DNA from: Bacillota bacterium
GTDB taxonomy: Bacteria; Bacillota; Clostridia; Lachnospirales; Lachnospiraceae
Direction of reading: 5' to 3'
Assembly: GCA_023411555.1 (NCBI GenBank)
Contig: JAEYOQ010000021.1
Span: 1-11,090 of the forward strand
DNA: 11,090 nucleotides
Shown in pieces: positions 7,360 through 11,090 of the stretch. Both the position numbers and the translations under genes were made by a program. Below the pieces are notes generated by a model. It ran no database searches. It had not been told where the DNA came from and was given only the letters and a program-made list of their open reading frames with translations. Numbering within the stretch: the first letter of the stretch is position 1; each line of letters opens with the position of its first letter.

Positions 7360-8511
7360 TTGTTGTCAATTTTGGTTACAATTGCTTTTACTGGAGTAGT
7401 TGCTATCATTGTTACAATCTTCGTTACCCGTTCAATTTCGCGTCCAATCAATGTAGTAAATGATCAGCTGAAGGAGATAGCTGAAGGAGAAGGCGATTTA
7501 ACGAAAGAAATTTATGTTAAATCCAAGGATGAGGTTGGTGACATGGCCGCTTCCTTTAATAAAATGCTCGGTACTTTACGTACAATGCTTGCTCAAGTTA
7601 GTGCTACATCAGAACAGGTAGCTGCATCATCGGAAGAATTGTTGGCAAGTTCTGAGCAGACTGCTACTGTGACAGATCAAGTGGTTTTATCAATTCAAGA
7701 AGTAGCCAATACAATAGAAGTACAAGGAAAGAATACACAAGAGAGTGCCGTATCTATTGGGGAGATTACAAGTGGTATCCAACATATTGCATCCTCCATC
7801 AGTACTGTAGCTGAGGCAGCGAATGAATCAATGAGCCAGGCAAATACAGGAAGTGACTATATACAAAAAGTCGTTGGGCAAGTGAGAAATATGCATAATG
7901 CATCCATAGATACAATAGAACTGATGAAAAAACTAGGTGATGAATCCGACGAAGTGGGACAAATTATCGATGTTATTACAGGAATTGCAGAACAGACAAA
8001 TCTCTTAGCACTGAATGCTGCGATTGAAGCCGCACGAGCAGGGGAACATGGCAAGGGCTTCGCTGTAGTAGCAGATGAGGTAAAAAAATTAGCTGATCAA
8101 TCAAGAAAGTCTGCGAGTCAGGTTGTAGAGATCATTAAACTCATTCAGAGCGACATTATTACTGCTGTAAATATGACTAACAATGTCAATAATTATGCGG
8201 AAGATGGATTAAAGCTAGTAGAAGAGACTGGAAGATCCTTTGAGCAAATCTTCAAATCAATTGAAGATGTTAGCGATCAAACACAGGAGCTATCATCGAT
8301 TACAGAAGAAATCTCTGCAGGTATAGAGCAGGTGAATGAAGCGATTGAAGAAATTGCACAATTGGCGAAAACGAATACGAACCATACAACTGAAATTGCC
8401 TCTGCTTCTGAGGAGCAATTGGCTACAATGGAAGAGGTTACTTCATCTGCCACGTCTTTGGCAACTTTGGCGGAGGAGTTACGAGAATTAGTGAATCGAT
8501 TTAAGATTTAA
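7360..8511 (+). CDS. Methyl-accepting chemotaxis protein, missing its first helix and sensor domain
   Basis: The signalling half of a chemoreceptor, which would control CheA in the cytoplasm. From the TTG at 7360 there are 383 residues: one membrane helix (about 1-22), a HAMP domain (about 23-76), and a full MCP signalling domain with the highly conserved hairpin tip at 201-250 (EQTNLLALNAAIEAARAG, then GKGFAVVADEVKKLADQS). It ends at FKI with no CheR-docking pentapeptide. The coiled-coil part looks complete. Missing are the first membrane helix and the external sensor domain that such receptors carry, typically 150-300 residues. The frame is open only from 7300, overlapping the end of the WG gene in another frame, and residues resembling a pre-helix segment (SINDTVILTL) begin just after the WG stop at 7327. 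No ribosome binding site precedes the TTG. It may be a pseudogene, or be translated poorly by coupling. TTG at 7360 is merely the first possible start. Confidence 0.8.
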   Translation: MLSILVTIAFTGVVAIIVTIFVTRSISRPINVVNDQLKEIAEGEGDLTKEIYVKSKDEVGDMAASFNKMLGTLRTMLAQVSATSEQVAASSEELLASSEQTATVTDQVVLSIQEVANTIEVQGKNTQESAVSIGEITSGIQHIASSISTVAEAANESMSQANTGSDYIQKVVGQVRNMHNASIDTIELMKKLGDESDEVGQIIDVITGIAEQTNLLALNAAIEAARAGEHGKGFAVVADEVKKLADQSRKSASQVVEIIKLIQSDIITAVNMTNNVNNYAEDGLKLVEETGRSFEQIFKSIEDVSDQTQELSSITEEISAGIEQVNEAIEEIAQLAKTNTNHTTEIASASEEQLATMEEVTSSATSLATLAEELRELVNRFKI

Positions 8512-8538
8512 TATTGCCTATATATAATTATAGTAAAC

Positions 8539-8561
8539 AGGCCGGGCTCATTGCCCGGCCT
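8539..8561. terminator. GC-rich hairpin at the convergent boundary, probable bidirectional terminator
   Basis: GGCCGGGC (8540-8547) and GCCCGGCC (8553-8560) are perfect complements with a 5-base loop, extended by an A-T pair. It lies 28 bases after the chemoreceptor stop and 57 bases beyond the end of the minus-strand kinase. The following bases are only moderately T-rich on either strand (TTAACTTT; TGTTTACT), so efficiency is uncertain, but stem strength and position fit termination of both convergent genes. Confidence 0.7.
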
Positions 8562-8617
8562 TAACTTTGGTGCCAATTAGCCAGTGACTCTGGCTGCAAC
8601 CCTTATGATCATTCTTC

Positions 8618-9943
8618 TTAGCCTCTCAGCTTAAGCTTGGTTGGCCGGCTAGCACCGGATTGAGGTAATTCGATTGTAAAGGTAGAACCACCGCCCTTGG
8701 TATCGGAGACACTGATTTTACCACCCTGTAGCTCGATTAATTCCTTTGCGATACTCAGACCAAGCCCGAAATGCTTATTGTCATTGCGGGCTTTATCAAT
8801 TCGATAAAAGCGGTCGAAGATAACCTTCTTCTGTTCGTCAGTGATACCAATTCCACAATCAATCACCTCAAGGGTAAAGGTATTTTTCTTATAAGAAGGA
8901 TGCAAGGAAATCGTACTATTGGCAGGCGAATAGCTGAGGGCATTATCGATTAGTATTCCAATCACTTGCGTCAGCCTGTCTTTATCTGCATATATGGGAG
9001 GGAGAGGGCTATCAGGAAAGTCTAGAGACAAGCTGTGCTGGCTTTTCTGACAGACTAATGAAAAGGAATCATAAAGGTCAATCAGATAGGTCTCCGTATC
9101 AAGGAGCTCTTTCTGTATCTCCCAGGATTTTGCGTCTGAAGAAGAAAGAATTAGCATATCACTGATTAATTTTGACATGCGGCCGCATTCATCCACGATT
9201 CTGGGGATAAAACGGTTTGGATCAGCTCCTTCCAGCAAAGCAGCAGTCGCATTGGTCGAAATGACAGCTAACGGCGACCGTAGATCGTGGGATGCAGCAG
9301 CGATAAATTCCTTTTGCTTTTGCTGGCCTTCCTCTACTGGCTTAATGACCTTTTTGACCAAAAGGCAGCTGATTAGAAATAGCAAAAAGGATCCGATTAG
9401 ATCCACTAGGAGGAATAGGACTATCATTCGGATAATTTGCCGGGCTTCCTCGGGATGGAACTGAATCAAGGTTATGCTTTTATACCCTTTCGCATTGGGA
9501 ATGATGCTTACACTGGCAAAGGCTGTGGTATGATCAGCAATATCAAGACGAATAATGGGGCTGTTACTGTGGTTAAAATTGATGTACATAGAGGAGGTAT
9601 CAATTCCTTCTACTACCGCAGCCTCCTTCGCCATGGCGATATAGGCTTTTCTATCCTCCGAGGTAAGCCAAGAGCCTTTGAAGAGAAAAGGAATACCATT
9701 TTCTTCAATATGTATGATGAGCTTGTTCGCTGCTTCCTGTTCAGCGAGCCAGGTGTTATAGATGACCTTTTCCGTCTGAAGCTTATAGACAATCGTATCC
9801 CGAATATTTTCATATTTCTCTATTTGGTAGCTTTTTAATTGATTCAAATTCACATAGAAGGCACTGATGATAACAATATTCAGAATGAGAGTGGTTAAGA
9901 TAGTGTATTGAAATATCAGCTGTCTTTTTAGCTTAAGAAGCAT
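8618..9943 (-). CDS. Sensor histidine kinase (HisKA/HATPase) of an OmpR-type system
   Basis: Membrane sensor kinase, 441 residues, partner of the OmpR-type regulator encoded just upstream. Membrane helix 1 is at about 10-32, an external sensor region at 33-171, and helix 2 at 172-196. The sensor region matches no domain I recognise. After helix 2 only about 15 residues precede the HisKA helix, so there is no room for a HAMP domain. The H-box is FIAAASHDLRSPL with phospho-acceptor H219. The ATP-binding domain has an N-box (LIDNALSYSP, N334), DCGIGI (362-367), FDRFYR (376-381) and FGLGLSIAK (392-400). All catalytic motifs are present. The start ATG overlaps the regulator stop as TAATG, and AGGAGG (9951-9956) lies 7 bases before it, so the pair is translationally coupled. 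The signal and target genes are not shown by the window; no transporter lies next to it. Confidence 0.93.
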   Translation of the reverse strand: MLLKLKRQLIFQYTILTTLILNIVIISAFYVNLNQLKSYQIEKYENIRDTIVYKLQTEKVIYNTWLAEQEAANKLIIHIEENGIPFLFKGSWLTSEDRKAYIAMAKEAAVVEGIDTSSMYINFNHSNSPIIRLDIADHTTAFASVSIIPNAKGYKSITLIQFHPEEARQIIRMIVLFLLVDLIGSFLLFLISCLLVKKVIKPVEEGQQKQKEFIAAASHDLRSPLAVISTNATAALLEGADPNRFIPRIVDECGRMSKLISDMLILSSSDAKSWEIQKELLDTETYLIDLYDSFSLVCQKSQHSLSLDFPDSPLPPIYADKDRLTQVIGILIDNALSYSPANSTISLHPSYKKNTFTLEVIDCGIGITDEQKKVIFDRFYRIDKARNDNKHFGLGLSIAKELIELQGGKISVSDTKGGGSTFTIELPQSGASRPTKLKLRG

Positions 9944-10713
9944 TAGTGGACCTCCTGGCTGTTTATGAGTTGATATCCGACTCCGTGAACTGTTTTAATC
10001 TGAGCGTCACTGTTGATAGAAGCTAAGCGCCTTCTCAGAAAATGAATATAGTTATCCAGGTTTCCATCTTCTACGAAGTAATCAGGTCCCCAGATATGGC
10101 TGAGAATCAACTCTCTTGGTAAAATCTGATTGGGATGTCGTAAAAAGTACTCAAACAGATCGGTTTCGCGTTTGGATAAGGAGCAGGCCTTATCAGGAGT
10201 TCGGATCGACTGTTTTTTTACATCCAGCTCTATGTTGGCATAGGATAGAAGTCTTGTAGGTAGTAGCTGCTGGGGTCGCCTTGATAGGGCACGAATACGG
10301 GCAAGTAATTCCTCCATGGCAAAGGGCTTCGCCAGATAATCATCTGCTCCGCCGTCCAGTCCATCGACCCGGTCGTGAAGTCCGTCCATTGCAGTAACCA
10401 TGATAACCGGGACAGTAAGACCCTTTCTACGAATTACCTTCAGAATAGATAATCCATCCATGACCGGAAGCATTCGGTCTAGTATAATTAGATCATAGGA
10501 AGGATTAAGGGCATAATCCAAAGCGTCTTCACCGCTGTAGCAGACATCAACCTTGTAATCCTCCTTCTGAAGCTGGTAACATACAGCATCGCATAAATCC
10601 TTATTATCTTCAATCATTAATATTCTCATATAAATAGTCAAGCCTTTCTTCAGAAACTGCAAACTTTGGGCCATAGGCACAAATTTGCCGATTGAAAAAT
10701 TTTTGATTTTCAA
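9943..10713 (-). CDS. OmpR/PhoB-family response regulator
   Basis: Transcription factor of a two-component system. Numbered from the internal ATG at 10629, a receiver domain spans 1-118 (E7/D8, phospho-acceptor D51, T79, K101-P102), followed by a winged-helix DNA-binding domain at about 127-225 (SKRETDLFEYF, DNYIHFLRRRL, VHGVGYQL). That core is 228 residues, the usual length. The frame also extends 28 residues upstream to a TTG at 10711-10713, which has a strong ribosome binding site (AAGGAG, 6 bases away). The ATG at 10629 has only a poorly placed AAAGG 13 bases upstream. I therefore give the longer form, but the family's usual start is the ATG (9943-10629). The gene overlaps the kinase start by one base, as expected of an operon. 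Repeated TTAAAG boxes upstream suggest autoregulation. Confidence 0.88.
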   Translation of the reverse strand: MKIKNFSIGKFVPMAQSLQFLKKGLTIYMRILMIEDNKDLCDAVCYQLQKEDYKVDVCYSGEDALDYALNPSYDLIILDRMLPVMDGLSILKVIRRKGLTVPVIMVTAMDGLHDRVDGLDGGADDYLAKPFAMEELLARIRALSRRPQQLLPTRLLSYANIELDVKKQSIRTPDKACSLSKRETDLFEYFLRHPNQILPRELILSHIWGPDYFVEDGNLDNYIHFLRRRLASINSDAQIKTVHGVGYQLINSQEVH

Positions 10714-10718
10714 TCTAA

Positions 10719-10724
10719 TCTCCT
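10719..10724 (-). promoter_or_regulatory. Ribosome binding site that decides the regulator start
   Basis: AAGGAG on the minus strand, ideally spaced (6 bases) for the TTG at 10713 and far too distant for the ATG at 10629. It either shows that the regulator carries a 28-residue extension or serves a leader frame fused to it. Confidence 0.6.
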
Positions 10725-10753
10725 TGAATCAAAAATTGAGAACGAATTCATCT

Positions 10754-10783
10754 TATGTTAAGTGATAATATAAGTTTAACATA
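10754..10783. promoter_or_regulatory. Inverted repeat around a candidate -10 box of the regulator operon
   Basis: TATGTTAA (10754-10761) and TTAACATA (10776-10783) are perfect 8-bp complements around 14 bases. The spacer contains TATTAT/TATATT on the minus strand (10765-10772), a plausible -10 box about 50 bases from the regulator start. A possible weak -35 (TATACT, 10788-10793) sits 17 bases upstream of TATTAT. The symmetry suggests a repressor or regulator site over the promoter. Confidence 0.45.
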
Positions 10784-10798
10784 GGTGAGTATAGAAGT

Positions 10799-10836
10799 CC
10801 TTTAAAAAATCTTAAAGGCTTAAAGTTTTTTTAAAG
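10799..10836. promoter_or_regulatory. Cluster of TTAAAG boxes, candidate response-regulator binding sites
   Basis: TTAAAG occurs at 10812-10817, 10820-10825 and 10831-10836 (CTTTAA on the minus strand), at offsets of 8 and 11 bases. The first box also forms a 7-bp perfect inverted repeat with CCTTTAA at 10799-10805. OmpR/PhoB-family regulators commonly bind direct repeats one helical turn (10-11 bases) apart just upstream of the -35 region, which is where these lie relative to the candidate promoter. Autoregulation is an inference. Confidence 0.45.
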
Positions 10837-11090
10837 AAATGTCTGCTAAAGTATTTTTTGTCGGGAATGAGATGACCGATACCTAGAAAATATGTCTTAT
10901 AGCTGACTATAGTGTGGACTTATATAAGATCAGGATAGAGGGCTAGAAGGTCATATAATACATATAAAAGACTAACTATTAGAGAAAGTCAATACTTAAG
11001 TTAGAAATCGTAAAAGTTTTAAGAAATGTGGCGGTGACTATTTCATCGCAATCAGTACATTGAAAATTGCATGACGAATAGAGCATCCTT

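Larger units (their letters stand above)
10714..11090. other. Upstream region of the OmpR-type operon, no gene seen
   Basis: 377 bases, strongly AT-rich. I see no gene, terminator, tRNA or known RNA. The part nearest the regulator (10754-10836) holds the symmetric and repeated elements listed separately. From 10840 to the right edge all frames are short; one minus-strand frame is open from the edge down to about 10984, but its product is not recognisable. Confidence 0.5.

Noticed and set aside
8579..8595. A second hairpin (AGCCAG...CTGGCT) just beyond the minus-strand kinase
   Set aside because: The 6-bp stem has no T-run on either strand and is weaker than the 8539-8561 hairpin next to it.
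9437..9838. A 133-codon plus-strand frame opposite the sensor kinase
   Set aside because: It is the antisense of a clearly coding kinase gene with all family motifs, and its product resembles nothing.
10984..11090. End of a minus-strand gene at the right edge
   Set aside because: One frame is open for about 35 codons, but the residues match no family and the length is easily reached by chance.

Overview
The window looks like chromosomal DNA of a low-GC, Gram-positive, motile anaerobe of the Clostridia, probably a Lachnospiraceae or Lachnoclostridium-like organism. The evidence is AT-rich intergenic DNA, AGGAGG-type ribosome binding sites, TTG start codons, a LytS/LytTR two-component pair, a Firmicutes-type PHP histidinol-phosphatase, a chemoreceptor, and a secretion signal of the kind common in gut and soil Clostridia. 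The assignment rests on style and families only; there is no rRNA or other strict marker.

Layout. (1) Positions 1-2548, minus strand: a LytS/BtsS-type membrane histidine kinase followed by its LytTR response regulator, which runs off the left edge. (2) 2549-2921: a divergent intergenic region with a strong inverted repeat. (3) 2922-3704, plus: a PHP-family histidinol-phosphatase-like enzyme. (4) 3705-5000: a drug-efflux-type MFS transporter gene broken by an internal deletion and frameshift, with a terminator hairpin before it and another after it. (5) 5001-7327, plus: a secreted 732-residue protein with about seven WG repeats and Ig-like domains, visibly richer in G+C than its neighbours, behind a 12-bp perfect inverted repeat. 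(6) 7360-8511, plus: a chemoreceptor without its first membrane helix or sensor domain, whose recognisable sequence starts right after the stop codon of the WG gene. A GC-rich hairpin follows at the convergent boundary. (7) 8618-10713, minus: an OmpR-family regulator and its histidine kinase, overlapping as TAATG. (8) 10714-11090: an AT-rich upstream region with repeated TTAAAG boxes and an inverted repeat, probably the control region of that operon.

The two two-component systems are ordinary and look intact apart from the unusual end of the LytTR regulator. The stretch from about 3957 to 8511 looks rearranged: one transporter has lost its second to fourth membrane helices, one chemoreceptor has lost its front half, and between them sits a compositionally different surface-protein gene. 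The most interesting point is the WG-protein/chemoreceptor junction. It may be a recombination scar left by arrival of the WG gene, or a two-gene (formerly fused or split) sensory arrangement. The sequence alone favours the scar. I saw no CRISPR array, tRNA, rRNA, transposase gene or known riboswitch.
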